Positions 16,260-24,386 are shown, counted from the first letter of the stretch. The stretch is DNA of 38,638 nucleotides from Clostridia bacterium (GCA_017472255.1 JAFUQU010000001.1:69304-107941), one strand, 5' to 3'. Translations and numbers: made by a program. Notes: a model not told the origin generated them from the sequence alone.

Positions 16260-16796
16260 TTAATAATTCTGCGCCTTAATCTTGAAGTACGCCTGGGGAT
16301 GAGCGCAGACGGGACATACCTTGGGGGCTTCCTTGCCGATGTGGATGTGGCCGCAGTTGCCGCATTCCCAGATCATGTCGCCGTCGCGGCTGAATACCAG
16401 ACCGCCCTCCACGTTGGCCAGCAGCTTGCGGTAACGCTCCTCGTGGGTCTTTTCGATGGCGGCTACGCCCTCGAAAAGTTTGGCGATGTAATCGAAGCCC
16501 TCCTCGCGGGCATCCTTCGCCATCTGAGCGTACATTTCCACCCACTCGTAGTTCTCGCCCTCAGCGGCGGCGAGCAGGTTCTCGGCGGTGGTGCCGATGC
16601 CGCCGTTCAGCAGCTTGAACCAGAGCTTGGCGTGTTCCTTCTCGTTTTCGGCGGTGTCGAGGAAAAGCTGAGCGATCTGCTCGTAGCCGTCCTTCTTAGC
16701 CTTGGAGGCGAAATAGGTATATTTGTTACGCGCTTCGGATTCTCCCGCGAAAGCCGCGGCGAGGTTCGCTTCGGTCTTGGTACCTTTCAGATCCAT
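16260..16796 (-). CDS. rbr: Rubrerythrin
   Basis: Non-haem iron peroxidase of 178 aa that reduces hydrogen peroxide in anaerobes. The N-terminal four-helix bundle carries diiron ligands ([11 protein letters not shown], then [13 protein letters not shown]; later [15 protein letters not shown]). The C-terminal rubredoxin-like domain has two Cys pairs, [10 protein letters not shown] and [12 protein letters not shown], for the electron-donating iron. The length is normal for short rubrerythrins. AAGGAG precedes the ATG. It stands alone, with an AT-rich promoter containing TATAAT near 16849-16854. Confidence 0.96.
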   Translation of the reverse strand: MDLKGTKTEANLAAAFAGESEARNKYTYFASKAKKDGYEQIAQLFLDTAENEKEHAKLWFKLLNGGIGTTAENLLAAAEGENYEWVEMYAQMAKDAREEGFDYIAKLFEGVAAIEKTHEERYRKLLANVEGGLVFSRDGDMIWECGNCGHIHIGKEAPKVCPVCAHPQAYFKIKAQNY

Positions 16797-16947
16797 AATA
16801 AAGTCTCCTTTTAATAATGAATTCGCGGAATTTTATCCGCTGTCTATATTATATACCATTCCTGCAAAAAATCAATAGTTATTTACAAATTTTCTGTCAC
16901 AAAATTGTGTCCACCATCGTTGTAACAAACGAAAGGAGTTGAGAGGC

Positions 16948-17439
16948 TTGGATGAATCTGAGCGCGTGGTGCGAAGCCGCGCCGACATGGTCATGCGCAT
17001 CTGTATGCAGCGGCTGGGGCAGTACGGACGAGACGCGGCGGAGGACGCCTTTCAGGAGGTTTTCCTCGTATGGGTGCGAAGCCGTCCGCACTTCCGGGAT
17101 GAGGAGCACGAACGGCGCTGGTTCGCGCGATGCGCTCTTGACCGCTGCCGGGATTTCGCCCGGCGGTTTAAGCGGCAGAGCGAGCGTTTCGCGGAGCTTG
17201 ACGAGGAGTCTGCCGGTACGACCGGCGATGCCGATACGCGCATGGACGTTTTCGCCGCTGTGGCACAGCTTAAGCCCGCCTATGCCGAGGCGGTGCTGTT
17301 ATGCTGGGGCGAAGGCATGAACGGCGCGCAGGCGGCGAAGGTTCTGGGCATCAGCCACGCGGCGCTGCGCAAACGCCTGTCCCGCGCAGGCGAAGAATTG
17401 CGGAAAATTTTGGGAGGAACGTATGATGGAATATCGTGA
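16948..17439 (+). CDS. ECF-type RNA polymerase sigma factor
   Basis: Sigma-70 family protein of 163 aa with region 2 (EDAFQEVFLVWVRSRPHFRDEEHERRWFARCALDRCRDF) and region 4 (LKPAYAEAVLLCWGEGMNGA, AKVLGISHAALRKRLSRAGEEL). The start is taken as TTG 16948, 9 nt after AAGGAG. Another TTG at 16939 directly touches that site, and an ATG at 16952 is in the wrong frame. The next gene overlaps its end by 14-17 bp and encodes a one-helix membrane protein, the usual sigma/anti-sigma layout. The stimulus is unknown. Confidence 0.88.
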   Translation: MDESERVVRSRADMVMRICMQRLGQYGRDAAEDAFQEVFLVWVRSRPHFRDEEHERRWFARCALDRCRDFARRFKRQSERFAELDEESAGTTGDADTRMDVFAAVAQLKPAYAEAVLLCWGEGMNGAQAAKVLGISHAALRKRLSRAGEELRKILGGTYDGIS

Positions 17440-18139
17440 TCAGTATCAATCCAACACCGCCGGCGAACGGCTGATCGGCGCCACTCTGCGCCGGATGCGG
17501 GAGGAAGTTCCCCCGCCGAAGCGGCATTTGGGCGGTGTGGCGAGCGCGATCGCAGCCTGTGCGGCGGTCTGCGTGGGATTTACGTTGGCGGTTCGGATGC
17601 TGCCCGCGGGCGTGGAACGTCCGGGCGAAACTTCGCCGGGGACGATGACGGCGGAAATTACGACGGCTGTCACAACCGAATCGGAATCCACTGGCTTGCT
17701 GCGTGGGGAAGACATCGCTCCCGGGTTTGGAAGTTTGGAATTCTGGGATTACGACAATGTGCTGGCGTTGGAATCTGCCATCGACTGCGGGGAATGGAGC
17801 ATCGAACACGTGTCGCTGATCGACGGGCGGCTTCGGGTGATACTCATGTGTGAGGAACCGGAGAAGGAATCGGACCCAGTGCTGGAGCAAATCCCCACGC
17901 CGCCGATGACGCTGGTGACGCCGGACGGCGAGATTACGCTGGACGGCGAGATTACTCTGACCTGCACCGACTGGCAGAAGGAGAACTGCGATTACGGTGG
18001 GGAAATCGGCGTATGTATCCGGCTGCTTTACACGACCGACCAAGCCATCACCGCCGACAGCTTCATCCTACGCTCGGAGCTGTTCGACAGAGACGCGGTG
18101 GTGACGCTGACCGAGCCGACTTCTTCCATGAGCCAGTGA
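17426..18139 (+). CDS. Membrane protein, probable anti-sigma or sigma partner
   Basis: Protein of 237 aa: a charged cytoplasmic head (about residues 1-36, RLIGATLRRMREEVPPPKRH), one membrane helix (VASAIAACAAVCVGFTLAV), then an outside domain of about 175 residues with no family I recognise. Its gene starts inside the sigma gene. ATG 17426 is 8 nt from GGAGG, while ATG 17423 is only 5 nt away. Overlap with an ECF sigma gene and this topology suggest that it holds the sigma factor at the membrane and senses an envelope signal. No zinc-binding HxxxCxxC motif is seen, so it is not a ZAS-type anti-sigma. Confidence 0.7.
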   Translation: MEYRDQYQSNTAGERLIGATLRRMREEVPPPKRHLGGVASAIAACAAVCVGFTLAVRMLPAGVERPGETSPGTMTAEITTAVTTESESTGLLRGEDIAPGFGSLEFWDYDNVLALESAIDCGEWSIEHVSLIDGRLRVILMCEEPEKESDPVLEQIPTPPMTLVTPDGEITLDGEITLTCTDWQKENCDYGGEIGVCIRLLYTTDQAITADSFILRSELFDRDAVVTLTEPTSSMSQ

Positions 18140-18226
18140 GCGCGAAGCACATTAAAGACCTGCCGCGTGCATGGACGAAACCGAAATGCTCATCGGCAGC
18201 TGGAAATTCCCCCTCAAATAAACGAA

Positions 18227-18250
18227 CGCCCCCGGCTTTCGCCGGGGGCG
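18227..18250. terminator. Terminator between the anti-sigma-like and nhaC genes
   Basis: A perfect 10-bp GC-rich stem (18227-18236 with 18241-18250) with a TTTC loop. On the minus strand it is followed by TTCGTTTATTTG. It lies between convergent genes. Confidence 0.75.
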
Positions 18251-18262
18251 TGGCGTATCAGC

Positions 18263-19939
18263 TTACGCCTTTTTCTTGTTGTAAATGTACTTGATGAAGC
18301 AGAGGAAGCCGACCGTGCAGAGAGCTGCCACAATCAGACCAACCCAGCCGTTGGAAGCCAGACCGCCGACCACATAGCCCACGAAGGAGATGGCGGCAAC
18401 CGCAACCGCGTAAGGAATCTGCGTGTTCACATGGTTGATGTGATCGCAGCGCGCGCCGGCGGAGGACATGATGGTGGTGTCCGAGATGGGCGAGCAGTGG
18501 TCGCCGCAGACAGCACCTGCCAGGCAGGCGGAGATTCCGATGAACAGCAGAGGGCTGTCCGCCGGGAAAATAACGGTGACAATCGGAATCAGAATGCCGA
18601 ACGTACCCCAGGACGTACCGGTGGCGAACGCCAGCAGGCAGCCTACCAGGAAGATTACGGCGGGCAGGAAGTTGGTCAGACCCGCTGCGGCGTTCTTCAT
18701 CACGCCGTCGATGAACACGTCAGCGCCCAGCAGGTTGGTCATGTTCTTCAGCGCGGTGGCGAAGGTCAGAATCAGGATGGCGGGAACCATGGCGTTGAAG
18801 CCCTTGGGAATGCACTCCATCGCTTCCTTAAAGGTGATGACGCGGCGGATGAGCAGGTAGATAATCGTCACAATCAGCGCGACAAGACCGCCCCACGGCA
18901 GACCGACGGTGGCGTCCGTGTCGGCGAACGCGGTGATGAAGTCAGAGCCGTCCAGAATGCCGCCCACATAAACCAGCGCAAAGACACAGATTACGATGAG
19001 CACAATGATCGGAATAACCAGATCCATCACGCGGCCCTTGTCGTTGACCTCCAGCTCCTCGTTGGACTTGTTGGTGGAGACGCCGGTGGTGTACAGGTCG
19101 CCGTTTTCGATGGCGTTGCGCTCGTGGCGGGCCATCGGACCGAAGTCAACCTTCATGACGATGAGCAGAACGACGAACAGCAGAGTCATCAGCGAATAAT
19201 AGTTGAAGGGAATTGCCTTGATAAACAGCTCAAGACCGGTATACTGGTCGCTTTCCACATAGGACGCGACGGCGGCCGCCCAGGACGAGATCGGCGCGAT
19301 CATGCAGACCGGCGCGGCTGTGGCGTCAATGAGGTAGGACAGCTTGGCGCGGGAAACCTTGTGGGTGTCGGTGACGGGCATCATGACCGAGCCCACGGTG
19401 AGGCAGTTGAAGTAGTCGTCGATGAAGATCAGCACACCCAGCGCAAAGGTTGCGAGCTGCGCGCCCACGCGGGTTTTAATGTGCTTCTGCGCCCACTTTC
19501 CGAAGGCGGCGGACGCGCCGGTATTGTTGATCAGCGCCACGAGCACGCCCAGAATCACTAAGAAGATGAAGATTCCGGCGCTGCCTTCCACGGCGGCGAT
19601 GAGACCGTCGCTGACGATCGCGTCAACGGTGCCCAGCGGATTGAAGGAGGTGGCCAGCAGACCGCCTACCAGAATACCGATGAACAGGGACGAGTAAACC
19701 TCCTTGGTGATCAGTGCCAGACCGATTGCGACAATCGGCGGTACCAGCGCCCAGAAGGTGGCGTAAAATGCGCCCGTGGATTCATCCTCGGCAGCGGTGT
19801 CCACGACTTCCTCAACCGCTTCGACGGCGGCATCGGCAGCTTCGCCCTCAGCCATTACGCCGAGCGAGAAGACGGACATCACAAACACGACAAGAATCAT
19901 CAGGGCAAAGAACTTTTTGAGAAGTCGCGAGCTTTGCAT
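18263..19939 (-). CDS. nhaC: NhaC-family Na+/H+ (or amino acid/Na+) antiporter with N-terminal signal-like segment
   Basis: Polytopic membrane protein of 558 aa with about 12 helices. Conserved NhaC features include FIDDYFNCLTVGSVMMPVTD, the DATAAPVCMIAPISSWAA loop, FATGTSWGTFGILIPI, and GDHCSPISDTTIMSSAGA near the C-terminus. NhaC proteins exchange Na+ for H+, and some swap malate for lactate or arginine for ornithine. Oddly, the first helix is followed by VMAEGEAADAAVEAVEEVVD, an acidic Ala/Val-rich stretch. This looks like a cleaved signal peptide plus an outside tail before the transporter core. GGAGG precedes the ATG by 8 nt. Confidence 0.88.
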   Translation of the reverse strand: MQSSRLLKKFFALMILVVFVMSVFSLGVMAEGEAADAAVEAVEEVVDTAAEDESTGAFYATFWALVPPIVAIGLALITKEVYSSLFIGILVGGLLATSFNPLGTVDAIVSDGLIAAVEGSAGIFIFLVILGVLVALINNTGASAAFGKWAQKHIKTRVGAQLATFALGVLIFIDDYFNCLTVGSVMMPVTDTHKVSRAKLSYLIDATAAPVCMIAPISSWAAAVASYVESDQYTGLELFIKAIPFNYYSLMTLLFVVLLIVMKVDFGPMARHERNAIENGDLYTTGVSTNKSNEELEVNDKGRVMDLVIPIIVLIVICVFALVYVGGILDGSDFITAFADTDATVGLPWGGLVALIVTIIYLLIRRVITFKEAMECIPKGFNAMVPAILILTFATALKNMTNLLGADVFIDGVMKNAAAGLTNFLPAVIFLVGCLLAFATGTSWGTFGILIPIVTVIFPADSPLLFIGISACLAGAVCGDHCSPISDTTIMSSAGARCDHINHVNTQIPYAVAVAAISFVGYVVGGLASNGWVGLIVAALCTVGFLCFIKYIYNKKKA

Positions 19940-19971
19940 GAGAGATTCCTCCGTAAAATAAAGTTAATTAA

Positions 19972-20000
19972 ATAGTAGCATATTTTTCGCCCCTTGTCAA
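19972..20000 (-). promoter_or_regulatory. Promoter of the nhaC-like gene
   Basis: Perfect TTGACA (19995-20000), a 17-bp spacer and TACTAT (19972-19977), minus strand. Confidence 0.65.
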
Positions 20001-20046
20001 TAGTTTTTTCAAAAATTATTCAAAAAAGCCTGTTTTTTCGACAAAA

Positions 20047-20078
20047 CACAACAGACGCGCCGAAGCGCGTCTGTTGTG
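20047..20078 (-). terminator. Terminator of the PDZ protein gene
   Basis: A perfect 14-bp stem (20047-20060 with 20065-20078) with a CGAA loop, followed by TTTTGTCG on the minus strand. Confidence 0.75.
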
Positions 20079-20133
20079 CGTTCAAAAAGGAGGACTTTCC
20101 CGGCTGATCAGACCGGATGAAGAAAACGTAGAG

Positions 20134-20760
20134 TTAGGGTTCCTCCGCTGCAGCGAAGGAAATGTCTATGTACCTGTTGGAGCGGAATACACGGAGGACG
20201 ATTGTCTCCCCCTCGGGGCATTCCGCGTGCAGACGGTTCAGCGTGTCGATGTCGGTGACTTCGCTGCCGTTGATGGCCACGATGATATCGCCGGATCTCA
20301 TGCCAGCGGCGTACAGAGCGGACGTACTTTCGATGAGCTTAACCATGACGCCCGTGGGAATGCGGTAGCGCGCGGCCAGCTCGGCGGTAACGTTTTCGCA
20401 AGCAGGTGCAAGGCTGTCGGCTGCGGAGACGAAAGCGGCGGGGGCTTTTTCATCAGCGGCGGGGGAAATGATGCTCGGCGCGTCCTCATTGACGTGTTGG
20501 GCGCCGATGGGGTAATAGAGCGACTTGTGGTTCTGCACGAAATCGTAGAGCAGGATGCCGCCCAGCGTGCCGATAAAGCCGAATACGAGACAGACAATCA
20601 TGCAGATTCCGACCTTAACCCAGATGGAGGCGGTGCGGCGGAAGGTATGCTCCCGGCGGCAGTCCTCATAGCGCCAGCGACCGCTGATGCCGCCATAACA
20701 GAAGTTGTCCTGTGTATTTTGTTTTTCAGCTTGTGTGGTGGTTTCATTAATACCGAACAT
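20134..20760 (-). CDS. Membrane-anchored PDZ protein lacking a protease domain
   Basis: Protein of 208 aa. The cytoplasmic N-terminus (about 45 residues, with NFCYGGISGRWRYEDCRRE) is followed by one membrane helix (VGICMIVCLVFGFIGTLGGILL) and a linker. A PDZ domain ends it (about 135-205: TGVMVKLIESTSALYAAGMRSGDIIVAINGSEVTDIDTLNRLH). The plan is that of an HtrA/DegP-like protease with the trypsin domain missing: no GNSGG serine motif or His/Asp partners are present. The N-terminal part resembles those of clostridial HtrA proteins. It could be an adaptor that recruits substrates, or a deletion product. GGAGG sits close to the ATG. Confidence 0.75.
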   Translation of the reverse strand: MFGINETTTQAEKQNTQDNFCYGGISGRWRYEDCRREHTFRRTASIWVKVGICMIVCLVFGFIGTLGGILLYDFVQNHKSLYYPIGAQHVNEDAPSIISPAADEKAPAAFVSAADSLAPACENVTAELAARYRIPTGVMVKLIESTSALYAAGMRSGDIIVAINGSEVTDIDTLNRLHAECPEGETIVLRVFRSNRYIDISFAAAEEP

Positions 20761-20981
20761 AAATCCTCCGATTTGCGGTTTGAAATTGGCTGCGCCATTG
20801 CAGCATCAACGAAGCTGATACATAGATTATAGCAGATAAATGTTAATAAAGTTCGGCGATTTTTTGCACAATGATGAATTCTTTATAAAGTTTTGCGGAA
20901 TTCATTGTGAAATTATTTGAAATGTCTCATTTTCGGGGATTTTGTCGCTAAAAGAGCATCCACGAATTTCCAATTATATCT

Positions 20982-20988
20982 CATCTTA
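20982..20988 (+). promoter_or_regulatory. Possible sigma-G type -10 box of the spoVA operon
   Basis: CATCTTA matches the CATNNTA -10 pattern of forespore sigma-G promoters, 46 bp before spoVAC. The -35 region fits poorly, and no sigma-A promoter is seen. SpoVA operons are sigma-G controlled in Bacillus, which is why the box is noted. Confidence 0.3.
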
Positions 20989-21034
20989 AAGCCGGACAAA
21001 CTACCGACAGCACATCGAATCGGGAGGGATTTTT

Positions 21035-21481
21035 ATGACAAACATGGACGACGCGGCGTATAAAAAATACGCGGCGAAGCGGGCGGCGAAATCAAATCTG
21101 GCCGCCGACTGCGCAAAAGCATTTTTTGTGGGCGGGCTGATCTGCTGCATCGGGCAGGGGCTGCACGACATCTACACATGGCTGGGCATGAGCGAGGACA
21201 ATGTGAAGGCGCTGGTGCCGATGACGCTGGTATTTTTAGCGGCGCTGCTGACGGGGCTGAACGTGTTCGACAACATCGCCAAATTTGCGGGAGCGGGAAC
21301 GCTGGTGCCGATTACGGGCTTTTCGAACGCGGTGGTGTCTCCGGCGCTGGACACGAAGGCGGAGGGATTTATTCTCGGCGTGGGCGCGAAAATTTTCACC
21401 ATTGCCGGACCGGTGATCCTCTACGGCACGCTGGCGTCGGTGATTTACGGTGTCATCAAATATATTGTGGGGTTGTTCTGA
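21035..21481 (+). CDS. spoVAC: Stage V sporulation protein AC
   Basis: Membrane protein of 148 aa of the SpoVA channel, which moves dipicolinic acid into the forespore and releases it at germination. Visible features are the basic N-terminus, CAKAFFVGGLICCIGQGL, and the hallmark FAGAGTLVPITGFSNAVVSPALDTKAEGFILGVGAKIFTIAGPVILYG. SpoVAC acts as a mechanosensitive channel in Bacillus. GGGAGGG precedes the ATG. It is the first of three tightly packed genes, and its stop codon overlaps an ATG of the next frame (TGATG). Confidence 0.97.
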   Translation: MTNMDDAAYKKYAAKRAAKSNLAADCAKAFFVGGLICCIGQGLHDIYTWLGMSEDNVKALVPMTLVFLAALLTGLNVFDNIAKFAGAGTLVPITGFSNAVVSPALDTKAEGFILGVGAKIFTIAGPVILYGTLASVIYGVIKYIVGLF

Positions 21482-21501
21482 TGCAGAAGGGAGTCATTCA
21501 A

Positions 21502-22485
21502 TTGAAGCACAAGCCGTCCATCCTGTCGGTGGGCACGGTGGGCGGCAAAAAGGAGCACGACGGTCCCCTTGGCAAAATGTTCGACCACATCGACGAGACG
21601 GACACCTTCGGAATGCCCACGTGGGAGCAGTCGGAGAGCGAGATGCAGCGGATTGCGCTGAACACCGCCATGGAAGCGGGCGGGATGAAAATCCACGACA
21701 TCGACGCGATTTTCGCGGGGGATCTGATCAATCAGTGTACCTCGTCGGGTTATGGGCTGGCGGGCTTCGACGTGCCGTTTTTCGGATTGTTCGGCGCCTG
21801 TTCTACGATTGCGGAGGGGCTTTGTCTGGCGTCCATGCTGGTGGATTCCGGGAAATTCGACCGGGCGGCGGCGGTTACGTCGTCCCACAACTGCTCGGCG
21901 GAGCGGCAGTTCCGCTATCCGCTGGAATACGGCGGTCAGCGTCCGCCCACGGCGCAGTGGACGGTGACAGGCTCGGCGGCGTTGATTCTGGGGCAGCATG
22001 ATAAGCCGCCCTATATCACCGAAGTGCTGCCCGGGCGTGTCACCGACAAGGGCATCAACGACGCGAACAACATGGGCGCCGCCATGGCGCCCGCCGCCAT
22101 CGACACGCTGAAGCGGTATTTCACCCAGTCGAAGAAATCGCCGGACGAATTCTCCGCCATCTTTACCGGCGATTTGGGCTACGAGGGAAGCGGGATTCTG
22201 ATCGATCTGCTGCGGGCGGAGGGAATTGACATAGGGCGGGTGCATCACGACTGCGGGCTGATGATTTACGACCGGGAGCGGCAGGATATGCACGCGGGCG
22301 GCTCAGGCTGCGGATGCGGCGCGACGGTGCTTGCGGGGCACATTCTGCCGAGGATGCGGGAGCTTGCGCTGACGGACGTGCTGTTTGTGGCGACGGGTGC
22401 GATGATGAGTCCGGGTGCGGTTCAGCAGGGGCTGACGATTCCGGGCATCGCCCATCTTGTGCATATATCGATGTCGGAGGGTTAA
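21502..22485 (+). CDS. spoVAD: Stage V sporulation protein AD
   Basis: Thiolase-fold protein of about 327 aa that binds dipicolinic acid for the SpoVA channel. Family landmarks are KKEHDGPLGKMFD, IDAIFAGDLINQC, FFGLFGACSTIAEGL, SSHNCSAERQFRYPLEYGGQRPPTAQWTVTGSAA and the C-terminal GCGCGATVLAGHILPRM. Two starts are possible: ATG 21481, overlapping the spoVAC stop, or TTG 21502 with a strong AAGGGAG 8 nt upstream. The second gives a Met-Lys-His-Lys opening closer to the family and is preferred here. The spoVAE start follows after 2 bp. Confidence 0.95.
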   Translation: MKHKPSILSVGTVGGKKEHDGPLGKMFDHIDETDTFGMPTWEQSESEMQRIALNTAMEAGGMKIHDIDAIFAGDLINQCTSSGYGLAGFDVPFFGLFGACSTIAEGLCLASMLVDSGKFDRAAAVTSSHNCSAERQFRYPLEYGGQRPPTAQWTVTGSAALILGQHDKPPYITEVLPGRVTDKGINDANNMGAAMAPAAIDTLKRYFTQSKKSPDEFSAIFTGDLGYEGSGILIDLLRAEGIDIGRVHHDCGLMIYDRERQDMHAGGSGCGCGATVLAGHILPRMRELALTDVLFVATGAMMSPGAVQQGLTIPGIAHLVHISMSEG

Positions 22486-22487
22486 TC

Positions 22488-22856
22488 ATGGAAAACGTGA
22501 TGAATTATGTCTGGGCGTTTGTGATCGGCGGCGGCTTCTGCGTGATCGCGCAGGTGCTGATCGATCTGACGAAGCTGACGCCCGCGCGGATTCTTGTGCT
22601 GTACGTGGTGGCTGGCGTCATTCTGACGGGCGTGGGATTGTATCAGCCGCTGGTAGATTTCGCCGGTGCGGGGGCTACCGTCCCGCTGACCGGCTTCGGC
22701 TACTCCCTCGCCAAGGGCGTAGAAAAAGCGCTCTCAGAGCGCGGTCTCATCGGTGCTTTCCTCGGCGGACTGACCGCGACAGCGGGCGGCATCACCACCG
22801 CCATGGTTTGCGGCTGGCTCGCCTCGGTGGTGTTCCGCGGAAAGCCGAAGGGGTAA
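22488..22856 (+). CDS. spoVAE: Stage V sporulation protein AE
   Basis: Membrane protein of 122 aa, third member of the SpoVA unit. Hydrophobic segments begin at VWAFVIGGGFCVIAQVLIDL. The conserved PLVDFAGAGATVPLTGFGYSLAKGV parallels the FAGAGTLVPITGF motif of SpoVAC, and GAFLGGLTATAGGITTAMVCGWLAS follows. GGAGG lies 7 nt before the ATG. The set AC-AD-AE without AA, AB, B or F is the minimal arrangement common in Clostridia. It implies that the organism forms spores. Confidence 0.95.
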   Translation: MENVMNYVWAFVIGGGFCVIAQVLIDLTKLTPARILVLYVVAGVILTGVGLYQPLVDFAGAGATVPLTGFGYSLAKGVEKALSERGLIGAFLGGLTATAGGITTAMVCGWLASVVFRGKPKG

Positions 22857-22872
22857 AATTATTGATTTTCTC

Positions 22873-22901
22873 TTGACATACGTATTATTACGTGCTATAA
22901 T
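22873..22901 (+). promoter_or_regulatory. Promoter with internal palindrome of hicAB
   Basis: Perfect TTGACA (22873-22878) and TATAAT (22896-22901) are separated by a 17-bp spacer. The spacer contains ACGTA-TTAT-TACGT (22880-22893), an inverted repeat suited to repression by HicB. The transcript would start only about 10 nt before the hicA ATG. Confidence 0.85.
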
Positions 22902-22918
22902 AATGATGGGTGATTGAC

Positions 22919-23107
22919 ATGAACTACGGTGAGTTGAAACGGCTGCTTCGTAAGAGCAAATGCCGCTTCGATCACGACGGCGGACGGCATGAAATGTGGT
23001 ACAGCCCGATAACGGACACATATTTCCCGGTTCCCCGTCACGATGGTCATGAAGTTCCGCAGGGAACGCTTAAATCCATCCTCCGTGACGCGGGAATCAA
23101 ACAATGA
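22919..23107 (+). CDS. hicA: HicA mRNA interferase toxin
   Basis: Toxin of 62 aa with the double-stranded RNA-binding-like fold of HicA. The catalytic His is His24 in DGGRHEMWYSP, and the C-terminal VPRHDGHEVPQGTLKSILRDAGI is typical. It cleaves mRNA independently of the ribosome unless bound by HicB. The ATG at 22919 is chosen over a GTG at 22910, which lies at the expected transcription start. The antitoxin gene follows after 38 bp. Confidence 0.93.
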   Translation: MNYGELKRLLRKSKCRFDHDGGRHEMWYSPITDTYFPVPRHDGHEVPQGTLKSILRDAGIKQ

Positions 23108-23145
23108 TTCCCGCAGCGGGTTAATATAGAAGGAGTGTTGTTATT

Positions 23146-23541
23146 ATGGCAAAATACGTATATCCGGCAATTTTCACGCGCGAGGATAACGGACAGTATT
23201 CGGTGAATTTTCCCGATCTGCCCCATTGCTATACGGGCGGTGACGATCTGGCGGACGCGCTGATTATGGCGAACGACATTCTGATGATGACGCTGTACGA
23301 GCTGGAGGAGGCGGGGAAAAATATACCGAAGCCATCCGAGACTTCTGCTTTGGTTCTGGAAGCGAACGAAACGGCTATTCCCGTAGCGTGCAGCACGGAG
23401 GAATACCGCCGTGCTCATCAAAGCCGCGCGGTGAAGAAAACGCTCTCCATCCCGGCATGGCTCAATACCGCTGCCGAAAAGCAGAATATCAACTTCTCTC
23501 AGGTTTTGCAGGAAGCGCTGGTGCAGCGGCTGGGAATGTGA
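23146..23541 (+). CDS. hicB: HicB antitoxin
   Basis: Antitoxin of 131 aa. The N-terminal partial RNase H-like fold (YPAIFTREDNGQYSVNFPDLP, then DDLADALIMANDILMMTLYELEE) blocks HicA. The C-terminal ribbon-helix-helix (VKKTLSIPAWLNTAAEKQNI, then SQVLQEALVQRLG) binds the promoter. AAGGAG lies upstream of the ATG. It is clearly related to the orphan antitoxin at 8846-9256: both share VKKTL-(T/S)-I-(S/P)-AWLN and the QYSV-x-FPDL motif. Confidence 0.93.
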   Translation: MAKYVYPAIFTREDNGQYSVNFPDLPHCYTGGDDLADALIMANDILMMTLYELEEAGKNIPKPSETSALVLEANETAIPVACSTEEYRRAHQSRAVKKTLSIPAWLNTAAEKQNINFSQVLQEALVQRLGM

Positions 23542-23576
23542 AACGGATCTCTATCGCAAAAATTTCCGCTCCCCCA

Positions 23577-23605
23577 TTGACAACGCCGCCATACTGTGCT
23601 ATAAT
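23577..23605 (+). promoter_or_regulatory. Consensus sigma-A promoter upstream of the hypothetical gene at 23685
   Basis: Perfect TTGACA (23577-23582), a 17-bp spacer and perfect TATAAT (23600-23605). Confidence 0.88.
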
Positions 23606-23684
23606 AAAAGCGTGCAGGGGACGGCACCCATAACAAAAAACGGCGCACACAGCTTCAATTGCATCGCGAAAGGGGAGGACACCC

Positions 23685-24278
23685 ATCGAAAAAAACAGGA
23701 TTCGCGTCATCGATCAATATGGAAACGAGCTCGCGCCCACCTATAGCAAGCGAGCGCGCGGACTCGTCAAAAGCCGACGGGCACAGATGCTCGACGACAT
23801 GACGATACGATTGTTCGACGCACCTCCGTCGGCGCAACAAACGGAGGATAATAAAATGGATATAAATAACGAAACGACCACCGAAATCACCGAGGAAGTT
23901 TACCGCGAAATCGTCGAAGATTCTTCGGCGCAGATACCCGAATACGCCCCGGCGTACATTCTGGCGAAGATGGAGGAAATCCGTCTCGACACCGCCCATA
24001 TCGACCGGGCGATGGCGGCGCTGGAAAGCTTTCAGGTCAACGAATGCCCCAACGGCGGTCAGGGCGACGCGGCTCGCGCAAACGCCATTCTCGACATTGT
24101 GAAGTGCCGGGAGACCACCAATCCGAAGATTCTCTCCATGCTGGAGCGGATGTACGACGATCTGACCAAACCGGAACAAAGCCAGCGCGACAAGCGGGTG
24201 ATGGAGTTTATCAACAACCCCACGCTCCCGCCCAGTGATCGCATCGCTCTCTTTGAAAAGTACATTTTGAACAGTTAA
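23685..24278 (+). CDS. Hypothetical protein with KRARGLVK N-terminal motif; probable AUC start
   Basis: The frame that ends at 24278 stays open back to a stop near 23630. It encodes an N-terminal motif IRVIDQYGNELAPTYSKRAR followed by GLVKSRRAQMLDD, which I recognise as a recurrent clostridial N-terminus. It also resembles the PLMP/RRXRR segment of some HNH nucleases. No ATG, GTG or TTG precedes the motif; ATC at 23685 lies 6 nt after GGGGAGG. An internal ATG at 23856 has its own strong ribosome site (GGAGG, 8 nt) and would give a 140-aa acidic, helical protein (ETTTEITEEVYREIVEDSS; AILDIVKCRETTNPKILSML). Either two products are made, or the original ATG has mutated. Function unknown. Confidence 0.65.
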   Translation: MEKNRIRVIDQYGNELAPTYSKRARGLVKSRRAQMLDDMTIRLFDAPPSAQQTEDNKMDINNETTTEITEEVYREIVEDSSAQIPEYAPAYILAKMEEIRLDTAHIDRAMAALESFQVNECPNGGQGDAARANAILDIVKCRETTNPKILSMLERMYDDLTKPEQSQRDKRVMEFINNPTLPPSDRIALFEKYILNS

Positions 24279-24291
24279 TCATATCTGCTTC

Positions 24292-24329
24292 GCCCCCTCG
24301 TGCGCAAGACCAAGCTTGTCTGAGGGGGC
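24292..24329 (+). terminator. Terminator of the hypothetical gene
   Basis: GCCCCCTC (24292-24299) pairs with GAGGGGGC (24322-24329) around an inner partial stem, and ATTTCTG follows. Confidence 0.65.
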
Positions 24330-24386
24330 ATTTCTGTATCGTCGCGAACGTCCTATTTGCGTTGTTCGCACCCAACCAATTACCTG

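Noticed and set aside
21178..21480. Upstream in-frame extension of spoVAD through spoVAC
   Set aside because: It reads spoVAC in a wrong frame; spoVAD begins at 21481 or 21502.
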